From JAFGPS01 sp964570855 (GTDB lineage Bacteria; Planctomycetota; Phycisphaerae; Sedimentisphaerales; Anaerobacaceae): DNA of 64,000 bases. A program made the translations under genes and the position numbers. The notes beneath the pieces are model-generated. The model was not told where the DNA came from, did no database searches, and saw only the letters and a list, made by a program, of their open reading frames with translations. Shown here one piece after another: positions 43,582 through 52,941 of the stretch. Position 1 is the first letter of the stretch, and every line of letters starts with the position of its first letter. Location of the stretch: positions 1-64,000 of the forward strand of contig CAZMZR010000001.1 in NCBI GenBank assembly GCA_964570855.1, written 5' to 3'.

Positions 43582-44988
43582 CTAATCAAGAACGGCCTCC
43601 TGCTTGTATGCCGGTACTTCCACTTGCCAGCCGGTTTTCTCGATTAAGAAATCAGCAAACTGGTGTGCACTCTCGGCCTCACCGTGAACAACAAACAACT
43701 TTTTCGGCGGTTTTTTCAACGCACTTAACCATTTAAGCAGTTCTTCCCTGTCTGCATGGGCTGAAAAACCGTTTACCCGGACCACTCTTGCTTTTACCGG
43801 ATACTGTTGTCCGAGTATTCGAACTTCCTTTTCACCGTCAACAATTCGTCTGCCGAGAGTGCCCATCGCCTGATAGCCGACGAACATTATAGTGCTTTCA
43901 GGCCTGGTAATATTATTGACAAGGTGATGTTTGACTCTGCCACCGGTACACATCCCGGAACCTGCAATGACCATAATTGTACCTTTGATATGGTTAATTG
44001 CTTTCGAATCCTGGCTTGTTCCTGTGATTTTCAGTCCCGGAAAATCAAAGGGTGATTCACCATTCTCTACTAATTCGGCCATCTCCTTGTCGAATAGTTC
44101 ACGATGTCGTTGAAAAACCTTGGTAATTCCTGCCGCCATTGGACTGTCTAAAAAGACCATTAAATGCGGTATTGCATCTTCAAGCAGTAATTCATTGATG
44201 TAATACAGAACTTCCTGTGAACGCTCGAGGGCAAAGCTTGGGACGATTATATTACCCCCGGCTTTTTTCGTCGAGTTGATGACTTCAGCAATCATCTTTT
44301 TGGTTTCTTCAGGGTTTTGATGTACACGATCTCCGTAGGTGGACTCAATAAGGATGTAGTCCGCCTCTTTTAATAAAACAGGATCATGCAGGATAGGTCT
44401 GTTTGGCCTGCCAACATCCCCGGAGAACAAGATTGATTTCTGTTGCCCGTTTTGACTGACTTTTACTTTTATTACCGAAGAGCCAAGAACGTGACCGGCA
44501 TCGCAAAAGATGGCTTCTATGCCTGAGCCGAGCTTGACAGACTGTTTATATCTGACAGGTTGAAATAATGGAAAACAAGCCTCTGCATCGGCTGTAGTAT
44601 AGAGTGGTATTTCCGGATGGGTTCCTTTGCGGCCTTCACGCTCATGTCTTTTACGCTTGAACTCGGCATCTTCCTGTTGCAGCTTGGCCGAATCCAATAA
44701 TATGATTCTTGCAATCTCCGCGGTAGCGGCGGTACAGTATATTTTTCCTTTGAATCCTTCTTTCACCAATCGCGGTAGAAGACCGCAATGATCCAGATGT
44801 GCGTGTGTTAAAAGGACTGCATCTATACTCGCCGGCGGCACAGAAAAAGCTTCCCAGTTTCTTTCTCGAAACTGTCGTTCCTGATAGAGTCCGCAATCTA
44901 TCAGGAGCCTGGTTCCATTGACTTGTAAAAGATGCCTTGAGCCTGTAACATTCTGGGCCGCACCGAGGAACTGTAATTTTATCGACAT
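43582..44988 (-). CDS. Metallo-β-lactamase/β-CASP RNase (CPSF-type)
   Basis: I chose the ATG at 44988 (MSIKLQFLGAAQNVTGS), with AAGG upstream. The metallo-β-lactamase core has LLTHAHLDHCGLLPRL (HxHxDH), CDAGHVLGSS and FSGDVGRPNRPIL. The β-CASP insert carries IIVPSFALERSQEVLYYI, IAGSGMCTGGRVKHHL and the late VNGFSAHADREELLKWL. These mark RNA-processing nucleases related to CPSF-73 and YSH1-type bacterial enzymes. The substrate is probably RNA; exact cleavage mode is unknown. It is single in a stretch of unrelated genes. Confidence 0.92.
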   Translation of the reverse strand: MSIKLQFLGAAQNVTGSRHLLQVNGTRLLIDCGLYQERQFRERNWEAFSVPPASIDAVLLTHAHLDHCGLLPRLVKEGFKGKIYCTAATAEIARIILLDSAKLQQEDAEFKRKRHEREGRKGTHPEIPLYTTADAEACFPLFQPVRYKQSVKLGSGIEAIFCDAGHVLGSSVIKVKVSQNGQQKSILFSGDVGRPNRPILHDPVLLKEADYILIESTYGDRVHQNPEETKKMIAEVINSTKKAGGNIIVPSFALERSQEVLYYINELLLEDAIPHLMVFLDSPMAAGITKVFQRHRELFDKEMAELVENGESPFDFPGLKITGTSQDSKAINHIKGTIMVIAGSGMCTGGRVKHHLVNNITRPESTIMFVGYQAMGTLGRRIVDGEKEVRILGQQYPVKARVVRVNGFSAHADREELLKWLSALKKPPKKLFVVHGEAESAHQFADFLIEKTGWQVEVPAYKQEAVLD

Positions 44989-45222
44989 TTCAAACCTTAA
45001 TATGTGTAGCAATATCTTTTTGTTGTAGATATTATTCTACAAAAATTGAGCTTCTCTGTCAAACAAAGAACTGTTGTACGGTGGTCTAAAATGTCACAGA
45101 ATTGACATTAATTATTGATTTATTGAGGGTGTTGGTTATAATTCTGATTTGAACACATATGTCAATTATAGCAATATTTGGTATTTTTGCTTTCTTTTTC
45201 AAGGATGACAGGAGTTGCAGGG

Positions 45223-46182
45223 ATGGCAGTTTTAGTTGGGATTGATGAAGCCGGTTTTGGCCCGATTCTGGGGCCTTTAGTGGTATCATCCAGCACTTTT
45301 TCTCTTCCAGGCAATCAATTAACCTCTGATTTATGGGAGGTTTTAGTCAGAAGTGTCAGTAACAGGAGAAAACGGCTGAGTGGGCGATTACTCATTGCAG
45401 ACAGTAAAAAGGTTTATAATAAGACGATTGGCATTAAACACCTTGAGCGGACCGTTATGACAGTGATGAAATGTCTCGGTATAGAGCCGGTTACTCTGGC
45501 CGAACTCGTAGGACCTTTGTGCCCGAGTTGCCTTGAGCGGTTAAGCAATTATCCATGGTACAAAGGCGCCGAAACTTACTGTCTTTCAGTAAATATTGCT
45601 GATATAGCGATTGCTTCGAAAGTGCTTGCTGATGATCTTGCTATAAATGGGATGGAGTTGAAGGAGATAAAAAGTTATTGCCTGGATGTAGAGTATTACA
45701 ACAACATGGTTACTGTAGTGAAGAACAAAGCCAGTGTACTTTTTACGGCAACATCACAACTTATACAAACAGCTTTCGATAGCTTTGCGGATGATGATCT
45801 GCATATCATAATAGACAGACAGGGCGGGCGGATGCATTATCGTCAAAATCTTCAAAGGATGTTTCCGGATATGAAATTAAGGATTATCCATGAAAGCCCT
45901 GCAGTCAGCAGTTATGAATTACAAACTGATAAAGGAGCTATGCACATACATTTTAAGGTCGGAGCGGATGGACAATATTTGCCGGTCTCGCTGGCGTCAA
46001 TGGTTAGTAAATATCTCCGCGAACTTATGATTGGCTGTATCAATCGTTATTTTGCCGGTTTTAATCCGGCCTTAAAGCCCACTGCAGGGTACTGGACGGA
46101 TGGCCTGCGTTTTATTGAAGACTTAAAAACAAGTCTCCCGCATATCCGGATCAATCAAAATCAATTGATACGGTGTCGTTGA
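45223..46182 (+). CDS. RNase HII-like nuclease, divergent long form
   Basis: I chose the ATG at 45223 (MAVLVGIDEAG) with AGGAG upstream; an ATG at 45205 is an alternative. RNase HII signatures are visible in order: GIDEAGFGPILGPLVVSS, LIADSKKVYNK, the strand with catalytic Asp LHIIIDRQGGR, and ADGQYLPVSLASMVSKYLRE. At 319 residues it is about 100 longer than usual RNase HII, with an inserted Cys-containing stretch (CPSCLERLSNYPW). It probably cuts RNA in RNA/DNA hybrids, but substrate preference may differ. Confidence 0.8.
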   Translation: MAVLVGIDEAGFGPILGPLVVSSSTFSLPGNQLTSDLWEVLVRSVSNRRKRLSGRLLIADSKKVYNKTIGIKHLERTVMTVMKCLGIEPVTLAELVGPLCPSCLERLSNYPWYKGAETYCLSVNIADIAIASKVLADDLAINGMELKEIKSYCLDVEYYNNMVTVVKNKASVLFTATSQLIQTAFDSFADDDLHIIIDRQGGRMHYRQNLQRMFPDMKLRIIHESPAVSSYELQTDKGAMHIHFKVGADGQYLPVSLASMVSKYLRELMIGCINRYFAGFNPALKPTAGYWTDGLRFIEDLKTSLPHIRINQNQLIRCR

Positions 46183-46273
46183 CATGTATGACTTATAATC
46201 AGCCGCAATCAATTCGTGATTGGATTTTCGATTTGTAATTATCAAGATGGTTTATGCTGGGTTTCTTAAGTAA

Positions 46274-46762
46274 CTATTGCTTTTTTAATTGTTCGCTGAG
46301 CAGGCGTATGTGTCGATTTTCTTCTTTTATAATCATATCAATTGTCTCCTCACTGGCCGGGTCCCGGGCGAAGCCTTTCAGGCCGTTATAAAAAACAATA
46401 GCTTCCTTTGCCCTGTTAATCGCATCTTTCAGGATTTCTGCTATGTTATCCTGGCTTAGCGGGCCTTTGAGTGAGCTATGTTTTGTGGCAAAAACTGCAA
46501 GGCCTGCCATTACGTCTGGATTGGACAATACATAATTGTTCGGATCGAAGGTGCCGAATTCGCCGGTTTTTTCTGAGAATCTTTTTCTTCTCTGTGCGAG
46601 AATTTTTTCATGTCTGGCTTTCCAGCTCGCCAGTGTATAGCATATATTGCGAAATTCCGGGTTATCAAGCAGCTCCGCTATTTCGAGATAAAACTTCGCT
46701 CCGTTATGCTCTATTTTCTCGGCTATTTGGAGAATTTCAAAGACGTTGAATCTTGTCTCCAT
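46274..46762 (-). CDS. Ferritin-like/rubrerythrin-type protein
   Basis: The 162 residues are all-helical with the E-x(n)-ExxH spacing of ferritin-like diiron proteins: AEKIEHNGAKFY, WKARHEKILAQR, AINRAKEAIVFYNG and IIKEENRHIRLL. Such proteins are often involved in peroxide reduction or iron handling in anaerobes. There is no rubredoxin-type CxxC tail. The metal content and role are inferred from the family. Confidence 0.8.
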   Translation of the reverse strand: METRFNVFEILQIAEKIEHNGAKFYLEIAELLDNPEFRNICYTLASWKARHEKILAQRRKRFSEKTGEFGTFDPNNYVLSNPDVMAGLAVFATKHSSLKGPLSQDNIAEILKDAINRAKEAIVFYNGLKGFARDPASEETIDMIIKEENRHIRLLSEQLKKQ

Positions 46763-47011
46763 TTTAGCACTTTCTTATAATATTTTTCACTTTTTCGAAG
46801 CTTTTCTTTATTTATAATATAATCGGTTTATGTGACAAATTCAATTCTGATAAATTTATATTATTTGTGATTTTATCTATGGTTCTCAGGGTAAGCCTAT
46901 AATATTCCTCTGAGTGCGTTTCTCTATCTTAAACATAATTGGATGATTAACTTTTTCTAAAAAAAGGCTCTCTGGTTTTCGACTGTTGTTAATTTTAATG
47001 CTTTTGTTAAA

Positions 47012-47560
47012 TCAGGGAGTTTTACCGCTTTTTTCCCGGATTTCCCGCTCAAGTTGCCTGGCGAAAACTTCATAGCTGTCATGTCCGAAAAGGCAAAAAA
47101 CGACCTTTTCCAAGCCGGTCGGACCAATGATATAATCGATAGTTGTCTTTAACATTATTTCAGCGCATTTATCGATGGGATAGCCGAAAATACCCGTACT
47201 GATTGCCGGGAAGGAAATGCTTTTAATATTATTTTTGTCGGCAATTTTTAACGAGTTAAGCGTAGCATTTTTCAGCTTTTGGTCTTCATTACCTTCGCCC
47301 ATCCGCGGTCCTGCTGCGTGGATAACATATTTTGCTTTTAAATTACCTGCACTTGTTATTACAGCTCCGCCCACGAATGTCCCGCCGATATTACTGCACT
47401 CCTGCTGGATTTTGGGACCACCTTTTCTGCTTATGGCACCGGCGACGCCGCCCCCTAAAATCAATTGAGTGTTGGCAGGATTGACAATGGCTTCGGTTTC
47501 CATATCAGTAATGTCGGCTTCAAGTATCTCAAGGAAAGAATGTGCAAATTCCGCTTTCAT
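47012..47560 (-). CDS. Macro-domain (ADP-ribose-binding) protein
   Basis: The 182 residues form one macro domain: ADITDMETEAIVNPANTQLI, GGGVAGAISRKGGPKIQ, and AISTGIFGYPIDKCAEI. These match the MacroD/YmdB group, which removes ADP-ribose or deacetylates O-acetyl-ADP-ribose. It stands alone, with a spacer of about 250 bp on its left that holds no gene. Confidence 0.9.
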   Translation of the reverse strand: MKAEFAHSFLEILEADITDMETEAIVNPANTQLILGGGVAGAISRKGGPKIQQECSNIGGTFVGGAVITSAGNLKAKYVIHAAGPRMGEGNEDQKLKNATLNSLKIADKNNIKSISFPAISTGIFGYPIDKCAEIMLKTTIDYIIGPTGLEKVVFCLFGHDSYEVFARQLEREIREKSGKTP

Positions 47561-47628
47561 ATTGGTTGTTTATAAAAAATGGTCATCTAAACCGCGTAAA
47601 GAGTTATTATGCTACAAAGAGTTTTATA

Positions 47629-48480
47629 CTAAAAGATTTTATTGCGATCTGTAACAAACTTATCGACCTTTTTCAGTACTATTTCCTTGATTGGATGTTT
47701 ATCTGTAATCCCGGATGCTGAGATTCCTTTTACTTTCAGTTCTTCCTCGATTTTGGCTATTGCATTCGCCGCCTCAGCTTTAATCCTGGATATTGCCTGG
47801 GCTTTCTCCGCTTTAATTTTTGCTATTTCCTCGCTATAGAATTCGGTCTTTCTTTGTAATTCGGCTTCGGTTTTTGTTCTTTTCGCGGCTTCAACACCGG
47901 CGATTTTTTCTGCTTTTGCCCTCAATTTAGCTTCGCTGTTGGCTCTGGCTTCGGCTTTAGCTCTTGTCTGTGCTTCGGACTTTAGTCCTTCTTCTGCTTT
48001 TGTTTTAGCCTCTGTGTAAAACCTTATTTTTTCCTCGGCCCTTGTCAATGCTTCATCATAAACTTTAACACTTTCCTCAGCTTTTAGGATTGATAATGCT
48101 TTGGCCTCAAGTCTCAGTTGTGCATCGGATTCGCTTATATCCTGTTCTCCGGGCTTGAAGAAAAGTGGCTCGGCAAACCGGACTACTACACGATATACCT
48201 GGCTGCTTAACTTATCCAGTCGCCAGACACAGCCGACGCGATTGAAAAGAATCGTGTCAAAGGAGTTGTTATGGTCGAAGTGCGGTGTGCCAAAGTTTAT
48301 TTTCAGTGATTGGTCGAGGTGCGGACAGCTTTCATCGAAACGGCATAGAAAAGCCATACCCTCACTGGAAACATCTACAATCTGACCTGGAGAAGCCTTT
48401 TCTTTGTCATCCCTGGTGAAATAAACAGGCCAACGATAACTTAATCTTTTTTCTGCCCTTTGCTCGTTGGCTTTTTCCAT
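47629..48480 (-). CDS. PilZ-domain protein with long coiled coil
   Basis: The N-terminal 115 residues are a PilZ c-di-GMP-binding domain: RAEKRLSYR supplies the RxxxR motif and IVDVSSEGMAFL the (D/N)xSxxG motif. From about residue 120 to 245 an Ala/Glu/Lys/Arg-rich helix with heptad character forms a coiled coil (for example AEEGLKSEAQTRAKAEARA). It may transmit a c-di-GMP signal to a large complex; no partner is evident. tRNA-Cys follows upstream on the same strand. Confidence 0.85.
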   Translation of the reverse strand: MEKANEQRAEKRLSYRWPVYFTRDDKEKASPGQIVDVSSEGMAFLCRFDESCPHLDQSLKINFGTPHFDHNNSFDTILFNRVGCVWRLDKLSSQVYRVVVRFAEPLFFKPGEQDISESDAQLRLEAKALSILKAEESVKVYDEALTRAEEKIRFYTEAKTKAEEGLKSEAQTRAKAEARANSEAKLRAKAEKIAGVEAAKRTKTEAELQRKTEFYSEEIAKIKAEKAQAISRIKAEAANAIAKIEEELKVKGISASGITDKHPIKEIVLKKVDKFVTDRNKIF

Positions 48481-48563
48481 CCTTAGAGTTCCCGGTTACT
48501 TTGCATGTATGTTTATCAGGCAATTAAAAAGCTGATATCACTCGGTTTATGACCTGTAAAAAA

Positions 48564-48637
48564 AGGCGGCGGCCGGATTCGAACCGGCGAATAACGGTTT
48601 TGCAAACCGTCGCCTTAGGCCGCTTGGCTACGCCGCC
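48564..48637 (-). tRNA. tRNA-Cys (anticodon GCA)
   Basis: On the minus strand the acceptor GGCGGCG pairs with CGCCGCC and the discriminator is U, as in tRNA-Cys. The anticodon arm is ACGGT-TTGCAAA-ACCGT with GCA at 34-36; the T-arm is CGCCGGTTCGAATCCGGC-like. Length is 74 and CCA is not encoded. A seven-T run follows directly and may terminate transcription. Confidence 0.95.
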
Positions 48638-49138
48638 ATATTTTAGTTTTAAATTAAATCGACCTTGATTTTTTTGTCAATATTCCAAGAACTTTAATTC
48701 ATTTTGACTCATATATACATATGTTTGAAAAACCAGGGCTGACGATACCGGATCTTCGTTAATAATGGCCATATATATTAAAAAAACGCAAGTTTCATGT
48801 ATAATCTACACATAGAGACTCTTTTTTGCAAAGAAATTAGGCATGATTTTACAGTAAATATTAACAAGTTTGTCGGAGATGGAGTCTGTTTACGGTCGCC
48901 TTATAAATATTAGATTTACCTGTAAAATACAGAAAATATTGTCGTAATATTAATTTTTAAGCAATATTCAGGTGGGACTAAACGTCTATTTTTTTAGTAA
49001 CAGGTTGTGGTTTAGGTATTTCGTCTTTTATTTTATGCCTATATATCGTAATATAAAGGTTTTATAATATTGTTTATCAACATTGATATGAACAGAGATA
49101 ATTCTATGCGAGGAAGAGGTTTATCAGGGAAAAAATCC
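48638..49138. other. 500-bp AT-rich intergenic region upstream of the exporter operon
   Basis: I see no gene here. It must carry the promoters of tRNA-Cys (leftward) and the TolC-MacAB operon (rightward), but none stands out clearly. A short palindrome TTTACAGTAAA is near 48849. Confidence 0.45.
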
Positions 49139-50752
49139 ATGATATGTAGGTTGTTGTCTGTAAAATTGGCACTCTTAATGCTTGGTATTGCCGGCGTTTT
49201 GGGTTTTACAGGTGCCTGTAGCAGTCCGGAGCAACTTGTAGCCGAGGCGGATCAGGAAACGTATAAAATCATCGAAGATAAATGGCGGGACGACTTTGGC
49301 CAAATGACGAACTATACGATTCGTGATACGGTACCAACTGAAGATGAAATTGCTTCAGGGGTACCGCCATTAGGCGTCATAACCCTTGCAAAGGCGGTTG
49401 AGATGGCTACAAAATATAATCGTGAATATCAAACTCAAAAGGAGTCGCTGTATCTGTCCGCCCTGGATTTAACATTGACCCGACATGAATATGCAAGACA
49501 GTGGTTCGGGACTTTTGATGGCCAGTACCTGAATTCCGAAGACGGTGAAAATAATACGCTTTCATCCGACTTCGGTGTGGATCAGGCGTTTATTACGGCC
49601 GGTGGTATTATAGCAAATGCCGGTCTTGCCATCGATTGGACACGTTTTCTCAGCGGTGATCAATACACTTCTTTAGGTTCGGTTCTCACTGCCAGTGTGA
49701 CGGCACCTTTATTGGGACGCGGCGGGGGGAAAACCGCATGGGAGAACCTGACTCAGGCAGAGAGAAATGTTTTATATCGAATACGTACTTTCAACCGTTA
49801 TCGTCAGACATTTGTTGTTTCGATTATCAGTGATTATTACCGTGTTTTACAGCAAAAAGACAACCTGGAAGTTACCAGAGCCAGCTATGAAAGGCAGATA
49901 GAATCAACAAATCAACTGAGAATGGAGGTTGAAGTTGGTCAAAGGGCACAGTCGGATGCGGATGAGGCGGAACAGAAGCTACTCAGTGCCGAAAACAATC
50001 TATTTTCTGCTGAACAAAGCTATGCACAAACTCTCGATAGCTTCAAAATCAGGTTGTCTTTACCTACTGAAGCTAATATAACGCTGGACCCGAATGAGTT
50101 GAAAGTGTTGGGAAATTTGGGTGTTGGACTTCCGGAATATACGGTAGAAGATGCGATTGAGATGGCGTTAGGACGCAGGTTGGATTTAGCTAACACAAGA
50201 GAAGGGCTTGAGGATGCCGAGAGGAAGCTTGTTCTGGCCGCCGAAGGCCTTGGTGTACAACTGAACCTGATTGGTAGCGCCGGCGTAGATTCAACTGAAA
50301 AAACTGATTTCACCAGGCTGCGTTTTCATGAAGGTACTTACTCATTAGGTTTTGAAACTGATTTGCCTTTCGACCAAAAATCAGAACGTAATGCTTACCG
50401 TGAGGCATTAATTTCATTGCAGCAGCGACAGCGAGGCTATGAAGAAGATATTGAAAGAATCAAGCTCGATGTGAACAAGGCTTATCGTGACCTGGCAGAG
50501 ACGGCTGAGAGTTATAGAATTCAGCAGGTCGGCTTGAGATTGGCTGAAAGACGTCTTCAACAACAGAAATTGTTATTGGATTACGGTCGAGGCACTGTGC
50601 GACTTTTACTTGAATCGGAAGATGCTTTAGTACAGGCTCAAAATGCAGTGACACGTGCTTTGGTTGAGCATTTAATCGCCAAGATGAGCTTTTTTAGAGA
50701 TATCGGAATTCTTGAAGTTAGGCCGGATGGCATGTGGGAGCAAAGAACATAA
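49139..50752 (+). CDS. TolC-family outer-membrane lipoprotein
   Basis: I chose the ATG at 49139 (MICRLLSVKLALLMLGIAG), which follows AGGGA and gives a lipoprotein signal ending LGFTGAC; ATGs at 49088 and 49106 and a TTG at 49070 are in-frame alternatives. The mature part has the two long helical halves of TolC-like proteins (for example LGVITLAKAVEMATKYNREY and YTVEDAIEMALGRRLDLANT). It is the outer-membrane channel of the exporter encoded by the next three genes. Confidence 0.85.
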   Translation: MICRLLSVKLALLMLGIAGVLGFTGACSSPEQLVAEADQETYKIIEDKWRDDFGQMTNYTIRDTVPTEDEIASGVPPLGVITLAKAVEMATKYNREYQTQKESLYLSALDLTLTRHEYARQWFGTFDGQYLNSEDGENNTLSSDFGVDQAFITAGGIIANAGLAIDWTRFLSGDQYTSLGSVLTASVTAPLLGRGGGKTAWENLTQAERNVLYRIRTFNRYRQTFVVSIISDYYRVLQQKDNLEVTRASYERQIESTNQLRMEVEVGQRAQSDADEAEQKLLSAENNLFSAEQSYAQTLDSFKIRLSLPTEANITLDPNELKVLGNLGVGLPEYTVEDAIEMALGRRLDLANTREGLEDAERKLVLAAEGLGVQLNLIGSAGVDSTEKTDFTRLRFHEGTYSLGFETDLPFDQKSERNAYREALISLQQRQRGYEEDIERIKLDVNKAYRDLAETAESYRIQQVGLRLAERRLQQQKLLLDYGRGTVRLLLESEDALVQAQNAVTRALVEHLIAKMSFFRDIGILEVRPDGMWEQRT

Positions 50753-52920
50753 TGGTAAATAATCAGATTAAACAAAAACCTCGAAGTCAACATCGAGGGA
50801 AGGCTAAACCCGGAATTAAAAAGTTTTGGTTCCTGCTGCTTTTTGTTGCGGTGGCTCTTGCAGTCACTGTTTTGGTGGCGGCAACGAGAAGAACTAATAC
50901 GGCATCTTCCACCAGCGGAACATTTGCCGTACGCCGGGATAATTTAGTAGTTACAGTAGAGGTTGCCGGAAGTATCAGAGCCCATAAATCGATACAATAC
51001 AAATGTCAGGTCGAGAGAGGCAGGGATGTAGGAGAAGTATCGATACTCAGTATCGTGCCTGCAGGAACCTATGTAACTCAAGAAGATGTGGATAACAGCA
51101 TGGTACTTGTGGATTTAGATTCTTCGGCCCTGCAAGATAGGTTAAATCAGGAGAAGATAGAGCTTGCAGGTGACCAGGAAAATGCAGTTGCTGCAAAAGA
51201 GGCATATGAAATTCAGATAATAGAAAATGAAAGCAACATCGCGCGAAGTGAACTGGAAGTGAGATTTGCTTTGTTGGACCTACAAAAATATTTAGGTGCG
51301 GAACTCGCGGAAAAGTTGACGAAGGATGTTAACGATGCAGTTAACCTTTCAGACTATATAGCTCCATTTGTTATGGAAGTTGAAAAAGATCCTAATGTTT
51401 TAAATGGAACTAAATCCTGGCAGGAGATGAAGGATCTTCAGGATCAAATTGTCCTTGCTCAGGGCGATTTGAAAACAGCAGAGGATACTTATACCGGGAC
51501 TTTGAAGCTTCATGATGCAAATTACGTCTCCGATTTGGAATTGGAAAGAGACAGACTAAACGTGGTAAATCGTCAGTTCAGGTCACAGAGTTCTGAAGTG
51601 GATCTGGATTTATTTATACGCTATGATTTCCCAAAAAATGCTGAGCAATTCCTCAGTAACTACATTGAAGCCGGGCGTAGTTTACTGCGAACGTATGCGC
51701 AGTGCCGTTCGAGAGAGGCACAAGCCAAGGTCAGGTTAAGTACTGCCGAACAAAGGTTACAAGAGCAGATGGAAAGGGTCAAAGAATTAGAGCAGCAGAT
51801 AGATTATTGTACTATTAGAGCAAAAGCCCCCGGACTGGTAGTCTATGGTACCGGCGGTGAAGATGACATGTTTAGGGCGATGCGAGGCAGAGGATCGAGT
51901 AGTGGAATCATTGCCGAAGGTGAAACAGTCTCTGAGGGTCAGGTGCTTGTATCAATGCCGGATACGGCGTCGATGGTTGCCGAAATAAGTGTTCACGAAA
52001 CCGAGGTTGATAAGGTTCGTCCCGGTCAGTTCGCAATTATAGTTATGGACGCTTTTCCAGATAAACAATTGAGGGGTAAAGTGCTTGAAGTAGCACCGCT
52101 GCCTGATCAGCAGCGAGGCTGGATGAATCCAGATCTGAAGGTTTACAAAACATTAGTTAATATAGATGGCACCCATGATTTTCTCAGAAGTCGAATGTCG
52201 TGTAAAGTGGAAATTCTCGTAGAGCAGTTAAGTGATGTTATCACCGTACCTATTACAGCGGTAGCAAATCGCGGCGGCAGAAAAGTATGTTATGTTGTGA
52301 CTCCTCAGGGAACTGAAGAAGAACGTGTAGTACAAGCCGGTGTATTTAACGATTCTTCTGTGCAAATACTTGAAGGTTTGGAAGTTGGCGAGAATGTATT
52401 GCTTAATCCTCCGCTTCTGACTGAATCTTCTGCGGAGGCATTCCAACAAACGCTACCGGAGTTGATGTCCGAACAGGATAAGGTTGATGGTATGGATATG
52501 GGGGCGGGCAGTCAGGATGTAAGGGGAGCCGGACGATCACGGGAAGGCAGGCAAGGCGGAGGCATGCCCGCTATGACTGAAGAACAAATGAGACAGTTCA
52601 AAGAAAAGTTTGGAAGTCAGGGAGAAGGAGGTATGCCTGCTTTGACTGAAGAACAAATGAAACAGTTGAAGGAAAAATTTGGAAACCAGGGAGAAGGAGG
52701 TATGCCCCAATTTACTGAAGAACAAATGAAACAGTTCAGGGAAAAGTTTGGAAATAGGCAAGAAGGAGGAAGTATGCCGGGCATGACCGAGGAACAGAGA
52801 AAGCAATTGAGGGAGAAGTTTGGATCTGGAGGATCTGGAGGAGGTGGACGAGGGACGAGAAGGCAGAACCGTACTGAACAGCCACCGGTTAAGGAAGAAG
52901 AAACAAGTACCGAAAATTAA
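50752..52920 (+). CDS. MacA/HlyD-type periplasmic adaptor with C-terminal repeats
   Basis: The ATG at 50752 overlaps the previous stop (TAATG). There is one N-terminal transmembrane helix (about 28-45), then a barrel-sandwich and long α-hairpin (about 120-370), a lipoyl-like half (CTIRAKAPGLVVYGTGGED) and a β-barrel (AEISVHETEVDKVRPGQFAI). The final 120 residues hold four near-identical 23-residue units (MPAMTEEQMRQFKEKFG-like) and a Gly-rich tail. It bridges the inner-membrane ABC pump and the TolC-like channel. Confidence 0.88.
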   Translation: MVNNQIKQKPRSQHRGKAKPGIKKFWFLLLFVAVALAVTVLVAATRRTNTASSTSGTFAVRRDNLVVTVEVAGSIRAHKSIQYKCQVERGRDVGEVSILSIVPAGTYVTQEDVDNSMVLVDLDSSALQDRLNQEKIELAGDQENAVAAKEAYEIQIIENESNIARSELEVRFALLDLQKYLGAELAEKLTKDVNDAVNLSDYIAPFVMEVEKDPNVLNGTKSWQEMKDLQDQIVLAQGDLKTAEDTYTGTLKLHDANYVSDLELERDRLNVVNRQFRSQSSEVDLDLFIRYDFPKNAEQFLSNYIEAGRSLLRTYAQCRSREAQAKVRLSTAEQRLQEQMERVKELEQQIDYCTIRAKAPGLVVYGTGGEDDMFRAMRGRGSSSGIIAEGETVSEGQVLVSMPDTASMVAEISVHETEVDKVRPGQFAIIVMDAFPDKQLRGKVLEVAPLPDQQRGWMNPDLKVYKTLVNIDGTHDFLRSRMSCKVEILVEQLSDVITVPITAVANRGGRKVCYVVTPQGTEEERVVQAGVFNDSSVQILEGLEVGENVLLNPPLLTESSAEAFQQTLPELMSEQDKVDGMDMGAGSQDVRGAGRSREGRQGGGMPAMTEEQMRQFKEKFGSQGEGGMPALTEEQMKQLKEKFGNQGEGGMPQFTEEQMKQFREKFGNRQEGGSMPGMTEEQRKQLREKFGSGGSGGGGRGTRRQNRTEQPPVKEEETSTEN
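52558..52836 (+). repeat. Tandem 69-bp coding repeat in the adaptor gene
   Basis: Four consecutive units begin at 52558, 52627, 52696 and 52765; the first three are exactly 69 bp and the last is 72 bp. Each encodes GGMP..TEEQM.Q..EKFG. They differ by point changes and so are old enough to have diverged. Confidence 0.85.
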
Positions 52921-52941
52921 AGGAAATACAACGAGTCGGTC

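Noticed and set aside
46206..46222. CAATCA/TGATTG hairpin after the RNase HII-like gene as a terminator
   Set aside because: The six-pair AT-rich stem is weak and the following T-run is interrupted.
48564..48637. tRNA first read as having anticodon TGC (Ala)
   Set aside because: The anticodon arm is nearly palindromic and was misread on the wrong strand; the minus-strand arm gives GCA, and the U discriminator fits Cys.
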